Source: Pochonia chlamydosporia 170 (lineage: Eukaryota > Ascomycota > Sordariomycetes > Hypocreales > Clavicipitaceae). From it: a stretch of 64,000 nt of DNA. This document shows positions 1-12,393 of the stretch, piece by piece (positions within the stretch are counted from its first letter, which is position 1; every line of letters starts with the position of its first letter). A program made the translations under genes and the position numbers. The notes under the pieces were generated by a model. The model made no database searches. It was given only the letters and a program-made list of their open reading frames with translations, and was not told where the DNA came from. The DNA lies in contig NC_035793.1 in NCBI RefSeq assembly GCF_001653235.2, forward strand, positions 3,906,001 through 3,970,000, read 5' to 3'.

Positions 1-861
1 ACCTTCAGCTTCATGAACGTTGGTGACATGAGGTGGTTGCCGGAACTCAATGGTCCCTTTAGGGCTCTGCAGAGGCAAGAAGTTCCAAGCCACGTACTTT
101 GGATCAGAAAGTCCCTATTCTTGCATATCTTCCAGCCGTGGCATCATTGCTGAAATCAGCTGTTCCAGCGGAACATCTTCTGCCAACTCGTCAAGAGACG
201 GCTTTGGCCGAATATCAAAATTTGGTTGCGAAAAGCGCATTTTCCGCCGACTCTCGGGAATATGTTCTGTAATATCAGAGTGTAAGTAGTAAAGAAATCT
301 GGCAAATCTCCGAACCTGTTCAGTAGAAAACCCAAGCAACGGACTCATGTGGACATGTGTACCGCAACGGTGTCGGGTCTCCGTCACGATATCGAAATAC
401 TTCTCGACAGCTGTCCAAACCATTTCCATTTCAGAGTTCCAGGTACCTGTACACTTGCTTATCTCGGCCGACAGGTTAGAAATAAGAACTGGAGATATAA
501 TTTCGATACCATAGCCGAGGCCGCTTTCTGTGATTGAAGGGTCGGTGGTAACCGTCCACTTTGTGTAGTCGACATCGTCCAGGAACTTTTTGCAGGCTGA
601 GGAATCGTTAACTTCTATTCCTGTTTGTCGCAAATAACTCTCTATGAATCTGACAATGGCATTTCTATTCGGGACGCGCCTGTCTGTACAACCTAGGTCG
701 TGGGTTTGAAGAACGTTAGCGTCACGATGGTCAAATTCAAACAAGGACTCGAGAAGTTTTATGGTTTCCTCTTTTGGTCTAACGACCATCTCGAACTCAA
801 CTCCAAACCGAATCTGTTCCGACATGTTTGATTGTCGTTCTTGGGCGTGATGTCTGTTCAT
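1..861 (-). CDS. Amidoligase-family protein, 3' end outside window, in-frame TAG
   Basis: The N-terminal part reads as a fungal putative amidoligase (ATP-grasp-like glutamine-synthetase fold that joins a carboxylate to an amine; substrate unknown). Motifs seen are RFGVEFEMV near the start and the HRCGTHVHMSP block in the middle; in the same frame beyond the stop lies GTIEFRQPP, which matches the family's C-terminal EFR block. The first ATG is at 861; a second in-frame ATG at 825 starts MSEQIRFGVEFE and may be the true start. A TAG at 117-115 interrupts the frame after LEDMQE, yet the frame stays open and family-like to base 1, so the gene continues out of the window. A 60-nt in-frame intron ending at that TAG is formally possible, but its donor (GTTCCG) is weak and it would remove helix-like coding sequence. 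I favour a nonsense mutation or sequence error over splicing. Family is inferred from motifs. Confidence 0.6.
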
Positions 862-1580
862 TTCTTACGGCAAGGTAGTTGTGGTAAAATTCGACTGATT
901 ACAAGAGCAGCATCTTGGATAGGCAGCATCAAAATTGGTCAGGTCGTCCTGGTGCATTAGGCGACAGGACTAGCTTACTTCTCTTTTAAGTTCTAAGTTG
1001 GAAGGTGCAGTCAAGGTTTGGGTTAAAACTTCGGAAGGTGCCTACTACTGGAGAGATGTTCTTTCGCCATTTCAGAGGCGACGGTCAAAGAGCCTTGATT
1101 CCTTCTGGTTCTCCAAGCGTAAACTTTAGCTTAGAAAGTGCCCAGATCCATAGTGCACAACGTCCACAAGGTTCATCAAACGCATTCATCAGACCTCTTC
1201 GACGAGAACAAAACTGTCAATTGGGTAGCCGGCGGCCTGAGTTTTGATGATGCTAGGTTCAATTCCAAACAGGTTCAAGTATCTTTGCCGAAACCTATTC
1301 CTGTATTCTTAATGCGTGAATGGAGCCTGTGGGCGAATGGTTATGTCACTATGCTCACTGTCGGCCTGGCCATGCGTTTTTGGAGTTAGCCTCTGCGAAA
1401 GGACGTATTTAGATCAAACTTTCGTACCCAATAGAACTCAGCTGCCTGGACCCTGAAGGGATATAAATCGGCTATACTGCCTGACTCTGGATTAGAATCA
1501 TCCACCACCTCCACTGTCTTGGCAGTTCACCCCCTAACTGGAACTGTACGAAACCAGTACATTTACGCAGGGTCGGCAGC
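862..1580. other. Intergenic, shared upstream region
   Basis: This spacer lies between the divergent amidoligase-like gene and the gene at 1581. Short open frames occur on the plus strand between 1005 and 1389 but show no recognisable motif or splice structure. Apart from a TATA-like element I see no feature. Confidence 0.4.
1462..1468 (+). promoter_or_regulatory. TATA-like element
   Basis: TATAAAT lies 119 nt upstream of the ATG at 1581, a usual spacing for TATA-driven fungal genes. Confidence 0.4.
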
Positions 1581-2480
1581 ATGTATAACCAAGTCATGAG
1601 AGACGAACGGGGACGGAAGCTCCCCCTACAGACCCTCCACGGCGTCATGTTTGCGCACGACCGCTATATTCTCGCCCTAGAGAGTCCAAGCAACATACAA
1701 GATCAATTTCCCATGACAACAATACCGGGAAACACCAGCGAGGCCATGATTCCATGGATGATCGAGGCACCGCTGAACTCGGTCGAAATTCTCGAGGCCA
1801 TGCTTTCACCAGCGAAACCATTCCAAATACACACAGCTCACCACGTTCCTCGCGGCCCTGCCACCACGGCGTTCGATGCGCAAGAGCTTGCTTTGGTCAG
1901 AAGTACGTATCGAGAGTATGTCCGATTTCAAGGCCGACTAGAGAAAGATAGGGATATTTCTTTCGTCTGCATCCCTCGGAGCGATGTTGAGGAGATTCGT
2001 GACAAAGTCTGGGGCATCTTCACACCCGTTAGACTTCACTACATCTCGATACCTTGGGGCAACGGGACGAGAAAGTCCCTGATCCACCCCTGGGCTCTGG
2101 TTCTCCATGACAAGCCCCATCCGGGTTCTATTCACACATATGAAAACCGATTCCAAGTTCTCCTTGGCAGGCTCGGAATCGAGGGGTGCAATTTCGAGCG
2201 AAGCTTAATCCGTCCAGGGACAACACCTCTTCCTGAGTGTTTGTGGGACTGGTTTGCTGGCATTCCTGGAGCGACAAAGGCACTCCCTTACTTTGATGTG
2301 ACGTTCAAGAAGTCGGAATCAGAGGAGCCGGATAAACATGAGGAGATGCAAGTGAAGTGTGAAGACGGGGAAATAAAGTGTGACGGCGCGGGAGTAAGGT
2401 GTGAAGATGTGGAAGTCAAGTGTGAAGAGGCAGATATTAAGAATGAGATATGCGCAGTAAACTTGTCTGCAGCGCATTAA
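1581..2480 (+). CDS. Unknown protein with C-terminal SUMO-consensus repeat
   Basis: A single uninterrupted frame of 299 codons starting at an ATG, with a TATA-like element at normal distance upstream. I do not recognise the family. The first 240 residues look globular and soluble, with no signal peptide or membrane segment. The C-terminal 45 residues are acidic and repetitive: from residue 258 to 289 a heptad is repeated five times, giving VKCE, IKCD, VRCE, VKCE and IKNE at exact 7-residue spacing. Four of the five fit the SUMO acceptor consensus (hydrophobic-Lys-x-Glu/Asp); the third has Arg in place of Lys. A nuclear or SUMO-regulated role is inference only. A cysteine follows the lysine or arginine in four of the five units, so metal binding is an alternative reading of the repeat. 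Confidence 0.7.
   Translation: MYNQVMRDERGRKLPLQTLHGVMFAHDRYILALESPSNIQDQFPMTTIPGNTSEAMIPWMIEAPLNSVEILEAMLSPAKPFQIHTAHHVPRGPATTAFDAQELALVRSTYREYVRFQGRLEKDRDISFVCIPRSDVEEIRDKVWGIFTPVRLHYISIPWGNGTRKSLIHPWALVLHDKPHPGSIHTYENRFQVLLGRLGIEGCNFERSLIRPGTTPLPECLWDWFAGIPGATKALPYFDVTFKKSESEEPDKHEEMQVKCEDGEIKCDGAGVRCEDVEVKCEEADIKNEICAVNLSAAH
2352..2447 (+). repeat. In-frame 21-bp coding minisatellite (5 units)
   Basis: Five near-identical 21-bp units, the last partial, encode the heptad with pattern (V/I)(K/R)C(E/D). Units have drifted at the DNA level but keep the hydrophobic residue, the basic residue and the acidic residue, which suggests selection on the protein motif. Confidence 0.75.
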
Positions 2481-4450
2481 AGGCTGCTATGATTACTTAC
2501 CCAGGTATATAACCAGATACGAGAGGTTTTCTCTTGAGCGACTACTTGACCGCTGCGTTTCAAGTGTCACAGTTACCTCGTGTAGTCAAATCCATAGTGT
2601 AGCTAGGCAGGACAGAATATGACAACGCCTTTGGCTTTAGAGGTTGCTCCCTCGTGCTGATTTCGCTCTCTCGTCTCACAGGTTAAGTTGGATGTCTACG
2701 AGCCTGTCCATGACCCAGGTCAGTGTCAAACACACTGATCAGAGAGCACATTACAATACATGCCATGTCTGGTTGGTCACTTGCCTTGGGGTCTGCAACT
2801 CATGCCCTTGGGACTCAATGCGCAGAATCTGGCCCACGATCAGGTCCCCTTGCCCTCCTTCCCCCTTGTCATACGCAAGGCCCAGTCAGACCTGCAGCAC
2901 ATATCTCAGATATCGACATGGAATAAGGGTGGAAAATGCCGTGAGCCAGCCAGGCAGCCAACATGTCGCACTATCGAAGCCTTAATTCGCATGGCGTGAT
3001 ATTGTTTCTCGTCTCTCAATGCGCCCACGGCAGTATTCAAATCCTCATTGGATGCTGAGCCGTTGTCGCAGCCTTGTTACGGCGTCGTCGACTCTGACAG
3101 GTCCAGATGTCGCGGTAGGTGCATGTGGCTACCAAAGCCTGGTATGCTTCATGCCTTGACACATGAGGCTATGCAATTGTATGCTTTTGCGATATGCAAT
3201 GCCAGTGGTTGGTCGACGTTGATGGCCCTCGATTGTAGGTGGATGTTGAAGGACAAGCTATTGAATGATGTTGAGTTGAGAATTAATGGTTGACGTCTGC
3301 ACAAGTTTCATCAAAGCAAGTAAAGCCTACATGCAGAAGAAAATCAAGTCAAGTCAAGTGCATGTCTGGTAATCCGTGTCCCTGGCCAAGCCTCCATGCA
3401 TGTGTCGACATGGAACATGGAACACTGTTTGGGTGCCGGCTTGAGGTTCCAAGGCCCGTGGCTGTAGAGAGACCCCACTATAATGCACTATAACCATCGG
3501 TGAGGCCCTGAACCAGCAGCCTGGTGCCTCAAAACATCGAATTCAACCCCTGCGATCAGACTTTAGACACTGGGAATTGAACATGAAGCGCTTTGACTGG
3601 CCACAGGTATCGATCAGTCTTCATTGCCCAACTTGCCGAAGCTGCCCCATAAGAATCAGGAATAAATTTCCGAGCCTGTTGAGAAAGAACTTTTCATGCT
3701 GCTGCTTTGGCGTAGCCATGTGTCCTGCCAGGCATTCACTCATTGGTATTGACAATACGCACCTCATGTCATGCCTTCACTGCTATAAATTGCTACTGTT
3801 ATCCACTCGTGCATCCAGCTCCAAGCGAAGATATTGTCCCAAGACTCAATATCCAGCCAGATGGTTGACGTAATTTGAACCCAAGTCGCAGCCCTCAGTT
3901 TTCTTTTCCTTGTCCCATCAGCCAGGTCCATCGGTGGAATCCATGTTCATTTTTGTCCTGTCCCTGTTTTAAGCCTGTCATTAGTTCCCGCTCCGCAAGC
4001 CAAGTTGGCAGCTCTCAACCAGATTGACATCGACTGCATGTGCGTCTGGTTTGGTGCAGTGCCCACTTCAACGGCCCCGCTGACCAGTTATTTGCAGTTG
4101 ACAGGACTTGACATCTGGACATTTGCGCCCCGCTGCCGGCGAAGTGACTTCAAGTTTTCTTCACCAGACTGGACATTATTGACCGCAGATTACGCGCTGA
4201 TTTGGGGCCAAAATCTCCAGTCCCCCACGACAAAACAGTCTGGTCTCCCCCGCTCAACTCGCAATTAAATATCGCCAACATCCGTCTCGACGACAAATCG
4301 AAAACACCTCTGCGACGACGTATCCAACACGACACACAGCATTGCAAGAAATTGCATGGTTTGCAAAAACATCCTCTTGCGGAAGCGGCTGCGCCATCCG
4401 CCCCGGACAGTTGCTTCGTCGCTTCGACATCGTCCTCTGCCGTTGCGGCC
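2481..4450. other. Long intergenic region upstream of the MAPKK gene
   Basis: About 2 kb without a credible gene. The small frames here overlap each other in several phases and have no motif. The last few hundred bases are free of in-frame ATGs ahead of the kinase and probably include its 5' leader. No RNA gene or mobile element was seen. Confidence 0.45.
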
Positions 4451-6500
4451 ATGAGCGGCTCCGATTCGATCCCGGCGACGCCGGACGACATGGAACGACC
4501 GCTGGATCTGGGAGCACCTGCTTCACCTGGTGCTGATGATGCCGAGTCCGAGTCCAGTTCTTCCAAGGAGTCGGCGCCGCCTGTAGACCCAAACTCCGCC
4601 GACAAACCCAAGCGAATGCCCTCACTGCGATCCGTTTCCGACCCGCCCAACATGAACCCGAGTTCGACGGCCATGGGACTCCTAGGCAGAGCGAGAAACC
4701 CATCAAACACGCCTCCGACTCTTGCTGCTGGTGCGGGCGGCGCCATGAACAACGATGTCATGGCCAGAGCCCAGGCTCTTCATCGAGCACGCATGGGTAT
4801 GTCACCAATGGGGAGTTCGCCCAACTCGCCATCACCTTCTTTCTCAGCTCCTGGAAGAAATGGGTTTCCATTGGCAATGCCACCCACTGGCTTGCATCGA
4901 CCCAGTCCCGTACCGCACCCAAACTCCGATCCCGTAATACCGAAACCGTCTCTGAGCCAGAGAAAGTTTGGCATGAAGCTGTCGGATATGGGGGGTGGTT
5001 CATCAGCTCCCTCACCTGGCCTCAGGCGCGCCGGTGCCCCCAAGTTAACTGACATGGGAGGAGGAGGTGCGCCAGGCAGTGAGCAACAGCCCAATGGATC
5101 TGGCCTCGGCTCCAAATTGGACGACTTTAAGAAATACATTGACGCTGACAAGGGCTGGATTACCTTTGACGGCGCTGCAACAATCACGAAAACTGGCGTC
5201 AACTTTGCCAGCGGACAAACATTTACCATTTCTCTCGACGAGGTGCAAATATTGGACGAGCTAGGAAAGGGCAATTACGGCACCGTGTACAAGGTGAAGC
5301 ATGCCAAACCATCGGCTCCCAGGTTTGGGCATGGCTTGTCTGGCGTGCGATTGCATCATTCACTGTCAGATACGGCCGTGGACACGCAAGTTTCAAAAGA
5401 GGCACCCAGCGAGGCACCACCAGAAAGTGCTGATGGTAGTGACGGCACCACGAGCACGGGCAAGTTGATGGCAATGAAGGAGATTCGACTCGAGCTGGAC
5501 GATGCCAAGTTTTCCACCATTTTGAAGGAGCTAGTTATTCTGCACGAGTGTGTGTCTCCGTACATTATCGACTTTTACGGCGCCTTTTTCCAAGAAGGCG
5601 CAGTATACATGTGCATTGAGTACATGGATGGAGGGTCCATTGACAAACTGTACGCTGGCGGCATCCCCGAAGACGTCTTACGAAAAATCACCTACTCGAC
5701 CGTCATGGGTCTCAAGTCCCTCAAGGATGAGCATAACATCATCCACCGCGATGTCAAGCCCACCAATATCCTGGTCAATACCCGGGGCCAAGTCAAGATC
5801 TGCGACTTTGGTGTCAGCGGCAATCTCGTCGCCAGTATAGCCAAGACGAACATTGGGTGCCAGAGCTACATGGCCCCTGAGCGAATCTCTGGTGGAGGAA
5901 TGGCGCCAACCGGCAACTCCGACGGAACATATAGCGTGCAAAGCGACATTTGGAGCTTGGGCCTGACCATTATCGAGTGCGCAATGGGTCGATACCCTTA
6001 TCCTCCCGAAGTGTCGTCCACTATATTCAGTCAACTAAACGTAAGTTTCCCGACCTCTCAGCCCACAAACTGCACCCAAGTCCAGAAATCTAACACCTTT
6101 CCAGGCCATTGTAGAAGGAGACCCTCCCGACCTCCCCAAAGAAGGATACTCCGAAACAGCCCAAAGCTTCGTGACAAGCTGTCTGCACAAAATCCCCAAA
6201 ATGAGAGCCACATATGCCATGCTCCTCAACCACCCGTGGTTAAAATCCTTCTCCAAACCAAAAACCATCACAGAAGAGGCCGAGGAAGGCGAAGAAGCTG
6301 AAAAGGTAGCCGAAGCTGTCGGCCACCTAGAACTCGGGGAGGGCAACACCGAAGATCCCCAAGTCGCGGCATGGGTACAAGCCGTCCTCAAGGGCGGCAA
6401 GGACAAAGCCACCGACGACTCCTCACGGCCTGCTTTACACGCAGCGCCGTTGGATTCCGTCAGTCCTATTGGCAGTCCATTGTTGAACAGGGAATTCTGA
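4451..6500 (+). CDS. PBS2: MAP kinase kinase Pbs2 (HOG pathway)
   Basis: This is the MAPKK of the high-osmolarity pathway, which activates the Hog1 MAP kinase by dual phosphorylation in the cytoplasm. Two exons (4451-6040 and 6105-6500) encode 661 residues; the 64-nt intron has GTAAGT and CCAG ends. The first in-frame ATG, 4451, is used. A Ser/Pro-rich N-terminal half precedes the kinase domain: glycine loop GKGNYGTVYKVK from about 272, catalytic Lys343 in MAMKE, HRDVKPTN at 432, DFG at 452, and the activation-loop pair Ser462 and Thr466. An insert of about 50 residues lies between the glycine loop and the Lys, as in fungal Pbs2 proteins. The length is close to that of other filamentous Pbs2/OS-5 proteins. 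Identification is firm by family motifs. Confidence 0.93.
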
Positions 6501-7362
6501 GCCGACGACTTGATATATTTTTATTTGTTCGAACGATCAGCACATCGCCCGCTCAAAACCTTCGCCTGAGGCATGAATGACCGTTGTTTGAACCCCGCCG
6601 ACGAACAGAGCTGGTATCTCTTCGGCTACGTATAGGAGCGTTTAGGGGCTTAACGATGGTGATGATGGTACTATTGCTGAAAGGTTTATGTGCCGGTGGG
6701 CTTTGGCCTTGATTATAGGTTATGTTTGGACTGTATACGCATGAGGTAATTGTAGACGCTGCATAATACACGGGCAAGCGGGTGGGTGGTTTTATTATTT
6801 GTGCCTTGCATGGGGTGTATATAGAGTAAATGATGGACATTGTGGTATATTTCTGTGTGAATTGTTTGTGTTCCGACCATTGGGAATCACCTGTGATTGT
6901 GGTATGGGGTGTCAATGTTCGTAGTGCAGTGGCTAGGATTCAATCACATGCCAGGGACCATTTCCTGCTCTAATCAAATTCAATTATTATTATCAATTTA
7001 CATCCCAACGGCATAGGGTATCCCATCCACCAAGTTTCCTACAAACGAGTGAAAATATGCCCAATTATATACACCACCTCTCGTTTCTCATCCTAGTCCA
7101 ATTCCCCGTATCCATGCCCCTTCATGTCGTATACGCGGCCGTTGATATCGTTGAAAAAATGAATGTCGTTTCGCAGTGAAAAATACCCGTTTATCCAAGA
7201 TACAACGCCGTAGTATGAAAGGAGTGAATGGACACATTAGTAGCCCTTCTAGCTGTGCACGAAAATGTGCATTTTCGGTTCATTTCAACCAAGACGGTTC
7301 GCGTGGCCGACGTGACATCCATGCCGTGCCGTCATGGCTGTAGCATTATTAGTCGACACCGT
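6501..7362. other. Convergent 3' intergenic region
   Basis: The MAPKK gene and the SUR7-type gene converge here. The sequence is AT-rich and contains only shadow frames; presumably it holds both 3' untranslated regions. Confidence 0.45.
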
Positions 7363-8201
7363 TTAAGAGTAGTCATCCTTGACGCGACGTCCCTCGTATG
7401 AGCGAGTGCTCCTCTTGCGACGGAACAAACCGCCGCCGCCGCCAGTAGCGCGCGTCTTATCACCCCGAATTCCCAAGGCAAACAAAACAGTCGCAATCAA
7501 AAGAGCCGTAAAAGAACCCCACATAAATCCGAAGCCGTATGCGCCCAACTCGGCATCACGTCCCGCATCGTGGAACTTGTCGCGGGCCATGACAAAGGTG
7601 GCGGTGAATAAGCTCGTGGCGACGGCGTGGCAGACAAGCGCAATGCCGGAGACGAAGAAGGAGATTGCGGCACCCAGACGGCCACAGCAGGCGAGGAAGC
7701 CGGAGAAGAAGGCCAGGACCTCGAAGAACAGGGCGATGAGGATGAATACCCAGCTGAATCGCCACATGTAGAAGTAGCTGAAGGAGGTGGTGCCGCTGCC
7801 GTAATCACCGCCCAGGCCAGAGGGGACATTTCTGGCGTGCGTGTCCCAGGCCCAGCCAAAAGGCATGGCAGCCTTGGCGCTGGTGCAATCTTTGTTGTCG
7901 TCGCCGCAGATGTAGAAGTATGTCCATTGGGACCAGGGTAGGGCGCCGGTGATGCCTTCGGTATGTGCGCGCAGGAAGTACGTCTTGTTGAGGGGCGTGG
8001 AATTGGTGACGCCGGAGAGGATGATGAAGAAGAGGAAGAGGATGGAGGTGGCCAGCATGACCAGGCCGGCTAGGCCGAGGGGAAAGTCTGGTTCATGATT
8101 GTTAGCTTGATGTTTTTGGAATGATTGACGAGTGGACGGGAGAGGACATATGCTTGTTGTCTCGCGGGCGCAAGCACAAGTCGCGACTTACTCTTAGGCA
8201 T
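7363..8201 (-). CDS. SUR7/PalI family membrane protein
   Basis: A plasma-membrane protein of the SUR7 family, whose members sit in eisosome-type domains and influence wall and membrane organisation. A 10-nt first exon (8201-8192, encoding M-P-K and one base) joins across an intron (8191-8088, GTAAGT...CAG) to exon 8087-7363, giving 244 residues. Seen in the protein: a first membrane segment (ATSILFLFFIILSG), an extracellular loop with the paired cysteines of the family (YICGDDNKDC, Cys64 and Cys71), then three further hydrophobic segments and a basic C-terminal tail. The microexon restores a short cytosolic N-terminus before TM1, as in the family. The exact paralogue (Sur7, Fmp45 or Pun1-like) cannot be settled from sequence reading alone. 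Confidence 0.85.
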
Positions 8202-11200
8202 TATGAATTACTAGAAGCCTGTCGGCTGTATATCGCATTAGAAAAGTACCACCACTGCGAATAGGTCGGGAGGGTATAGTCGAGGTGCGAGGGATGTAGG
8301 GAAGAGAGAAGCTCGTGCGGGTGTGGCAGAGGGACGTCACAGGTATGTATATCAATTGGGGGAGGTGCTCAAGTATGCTCAAGTAGTGGGTAGACCAAGA
8401 AAATGGCACCACGTAGTGTCAAGTACTCCAAGTCTTGGCTGCTCTTTTTGCAGCACTTGAGCTCAGCACCACCCGCTCAGCGCTGTAGTCATGGATCAGG
8501 TAACTTTGGGTGTTCCGCTCACCAAACAGGGTTTTTTCGGCCGTCTAGAGGTGTGACGGAAGCTAGGTGCAAATTTAAAAAGTAGCAATGAAGCTTGCTT
8601 GGGAGAAGCGGCCGATTGTTAGTCGCAAGCTAGCGCAGCTTTGGGCTCCTGTGGTGTGTCTCAGTTGGGCCACTTTGACTGCTCCAGACAGGCGCAAGAA
8701 AAAAGCAGGGAACGGCGTTGGATCGTGTGTTCCACCAGGTAGCGTAGGTAGCGGGCTTGAGCAAGGAAGGGGAAATGAAACGAAATGAACTGAGTGCCGT
8801 GGTGAGCCTCGTTTGGAATTCGGATCTTTTTTAGCGACAGATTTGCTTGTCTTGATGGCCTTGACGCGAGAAAATTTCTGTTCTAGGGAGAGGATGGATG
8901 GAGGAGGATTGTGGATTTCACGAGGCGAGCAAGATCAGGATGACGGCCAGTACAAATAAAAAGCGAAATGGAGGAATTAGCAGCAGAGACGTTTTAGTAG
9001 GAGATGTGGAAAGTTCTGTGCCGAATCGAATCGGGTTGCACCATCAAAACGCCATTTCGCTAGGCGAGGCGATGCCGTGAACTGAGCTGGCGCTGAGCTG
9101 AGGGACACTACGACCAGCTCAGACCACTTGACCAGACTGGAACTTGGCTGCTATTGTGCTGTGAATGCTCCTACGAGTATCAACCTCGCAATGGAGCAGG
9201 TGGCCTGCCTTGGATCAATCAATATTTTGTTTTGGTTACGTCTGCCGTGGCGCTGCTCCTTGGTGTGGGCCGCCGCAGCTCGTGATGACGACACTGGCGG
9301 GCGCCGGCATCGCTTTCTATTGGCTCCATTGAGGATGGAGCTGGCGATGGAGCTGGAAGATGGGGGCCAGCAGAACGAAGTAGCATTGAATAGCTCCAAG
9401 TCTGTCAGTCGATGCTTGGGACTGGGTCGAGCTTGTTCAGAGAGCTTCGTACAGGCCATGGCCGAGAACAGCGAAACCTCCACACTGGTCCATATAACTG
9501 ACTGTACGGAGGACGTTCGATTGAAATCACCGGCAGAGGCGATAGTGTTGCGGATGAAGCTGGTGGAGTTGACGGTTGCTCGGCCACGAGTTCTGGTGCA
9601 TGCCAGCTTCGTGATATGTGGAGTGCTCCAGAGTCCAGCTGTCGAGGCTCACAGCTCGTCTTCGATACAGCAGCTTGGCCATGTTAATGTTAATAAGCAT
9701 CAACCGCGACTACTGCTTGCTACAAAATGCACTTGTTCAATCTCACAACGCCAGCCTCGATGACGACCCCGACCGATGACCTTCGTCCATTACACTTGCC
9801 ATGTTCTTCTCAGTTGGCGACAGCGGCCACGATGTGGGCCAATTCGATCGAGACCACTGTGCCAAAAGCCCCACAAGCCGGAAACCTTCCCTGAGCTCCC
9901 AACAGCTTTCGTTTCCCTGTTATTGGCTCCATTACCGTGATGTGATGTCATCGAGTCCAAACCCGGCGAGAATCTGGGTGCTCCTTCCTCGTTTCCCATG
10001 CAGCACCAAGCCCGGCTGTTGGCAATTCCGCGATGCAACTGCCGAGCCAGATTGATGAAACGAAACACGGGAAGACAACTACAATTCAACCAGATATCAC
10101 AGCTTGCATGCTTCCGCCTACAACATTTCCCGTTTGAGGCGCAGGCAGGGAGCAAAATGACATTTTGCAACAGCACAGCGAATAGCGGAACGGCAGCACC
10201 ATTGAAAATATCCCAATTAGGTTTGACCATCACCACGACGTCAATGTCAAAATTTCCCCTCTCAGAGTTTGCGATTAAGCTTTGCACCGGACATAACCGC
10301 TCGCCTGGATTTGTATGACGTCGCTTAAATGTCGAGCACGTAGTCACGTTGCCGACGTTGATGGTGAAATACGGCATTGTGACTTGAACGGGTAGACGGG
10401 TGACTGCCTTGGTGACGTTGTGGATGTTGGATTTCAGCTAACACTACGGAGTAGTTGTGCGAGCTTTGAAGGCAGCTCGATGTTGCGACATGGTGCTCAT
10501 GTCAAGCCAGTTACTGCTCGTCTCCAGATATTGGTTCCGATCATCAGATGCTGCCAATTGGCCGTTGGAAACCCAAGGGGCACATGGCTGCGTTATCGGT
10601 GACATATCAATCTACTCTGATATTGAAGGCGGATTCCGTGCAGACATGCAGGGTTTAGGCACTCAGCAAACGGCTGATATGCAAGTCGTTTCAGAAGCAC
10701 TTCAATTTCCTATCCTGGCAGCCTAGAAGATCAGCCAAACATCCATAGACTTGCCGTAAGGACCGTTTCACGACAAACTGCGAACTCTACAAGTGACCCG
10801 ATTGATACCATTTCTTCTTTTCGCTTGATCGGCCACGTACTTCATCGCCAAGCTGGGTAGTGTACATGGTGCATCTTGCCTCTAGTGGCGGTGTACAGCC
10901 TCAAAGACACGTAAGTTGCACATATGCGTGGGATATTTCTGGCGAATGTTGTCTGCAAGCCCCAACAGATTAGCCTATAATAAACGGCTGTAGCTCGTGA
11001 TACTGAGGTCTGCAGATGTCATTTGTGTTGCATGCAGCCCGAATAGGAGACATTTCCCATTGGAGATGGCTGCTGGAGAGGCGTTGAGGAGATGTGCATT
11101 GACTCACTCTTACACATCGGTTGATTCCCTCGAAATAACTAGCAGACCGCTCAACGTTGCAAATGAGGCCATGTTCGATGAAATGTTGGGGCTGGAGTGG

Positions 11201-12393
11201 ATTTGACAAGAATTTGGAGACAACTGGACGGCTCGGCTTCATGTTCTGAAGATCTTCTGGGCTATATGAGGGATCTATTTCCTCCGTGCGTTCAAAGACT
11301 GCTTCTTCTTTGGGAGACGACGAACAGTTTATGAGTTCCGTTGACTACAGCGGCGAATTCGAACGCTGCGAGCTCTACAACGACAAATGTTGCGCCAACA
11401 TTCGGTACACTAACCAAGTAAAGTACGTAAGCTTCTCAAAGTTCAACGGAAGACGGCACCCATCTCTGCCCAAATATATCCCACAGCCACTCACAAGCGT
11501 CTTGGCTTCAGGGATGTAGTATCATACTGAACATGACTACGCCGCACGTACTCCGAGCAAGTCACCAACACCCAGCCCAAACCAATATTCGAAACAGAAG
11601 TTCATCATGCCACTCATAGTCTAGAACAAGAATGTGGCCGTCAAGCATGTCCTCTGGCCAATGTAACACTAGGTGGCGTGTCAAAATGGCGGGTTGGCAC
11701 TACCCTGCATCTTCTGCCAATGTTGTATTTTCTGTCACCAGAGGTGTTTATGCATATTTACCACGAACACATGACTATTTGTTTCCATGTTGTAAACGGC
11801 TGCACATAGACACCCGAAGCGGCATGTTGTATTTCTTGGTGCATTCATGTGCCTCTGGTCAGAACGCGACGGTAAGTTGCACGCCAGCTCACAGAGCCGA
11901 GTACTTTGTGTTGCACCGGAAGAGATTCATGTGTCAAGTTACGAAGCTAGGAAACACGTGTTGGTAAGCTTGTTAGCTTTGAGAGTTGAGAAAAAACGCC
12001 AAGTTCGAACAGTCAAGTCTCTGCGTCTGTAGATGGACACCCATTCACGAATATGTTCAGCTTCTATATCTCGTAGCATTAAACGATGGTAATACTAAAT
12101 TACCCTGATGTGATTGGGACTTGTGACAATATTCCCCCTCTGTTCCGATATTGCGTAGCTGATAGGATGTATCTTGATCGCTAACCTGGATACAGCGAAT
12201 TATATACATCACATACAACACCAATGCGACTGCCGGATATACAGAATACACTCACTTATATCCTCCAAACATATCAGGCTCAAAGCTCTCAAAGTAAACT
12301 TTTGTCTTGTTCACCCAATTCCCCGGTATCCCATAATGAATATAGCCAAGCCAGTGTTACAAAACAAGACAGTCATCCTCCAAACCCATGAAA
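8202..12393. other. 4.2-kb region without a convincing gene
   Basis: The longest open frames (9128-9763 plus, 9790-10377 minus) have unnatural composition, lack splice consensus at their ends and contain no motif. No tRNA, transposase motif or long repeat was recognised. The region may hold promoters, a long non-coding RNA or old decayed sequence. Confidence 0.4.

Noticed and set aside
2644..2999. Overlapping plus-strand frames in three phases
   Set aside because: All three phases are open over the same span, which signals a low stop-codon density and not a gene.
9128..9763. 211-codon plus-strand frame
   Set aside because: No motif, unnatural residue mix, no supporting splice or promoter pattern; overlaps open frames in other phases.
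9790..10377. 195-codon minus-strand frame
   Set aside because: Cys/Gly/Arg-rich composition typical of antisense chance frames; no family resemblance.
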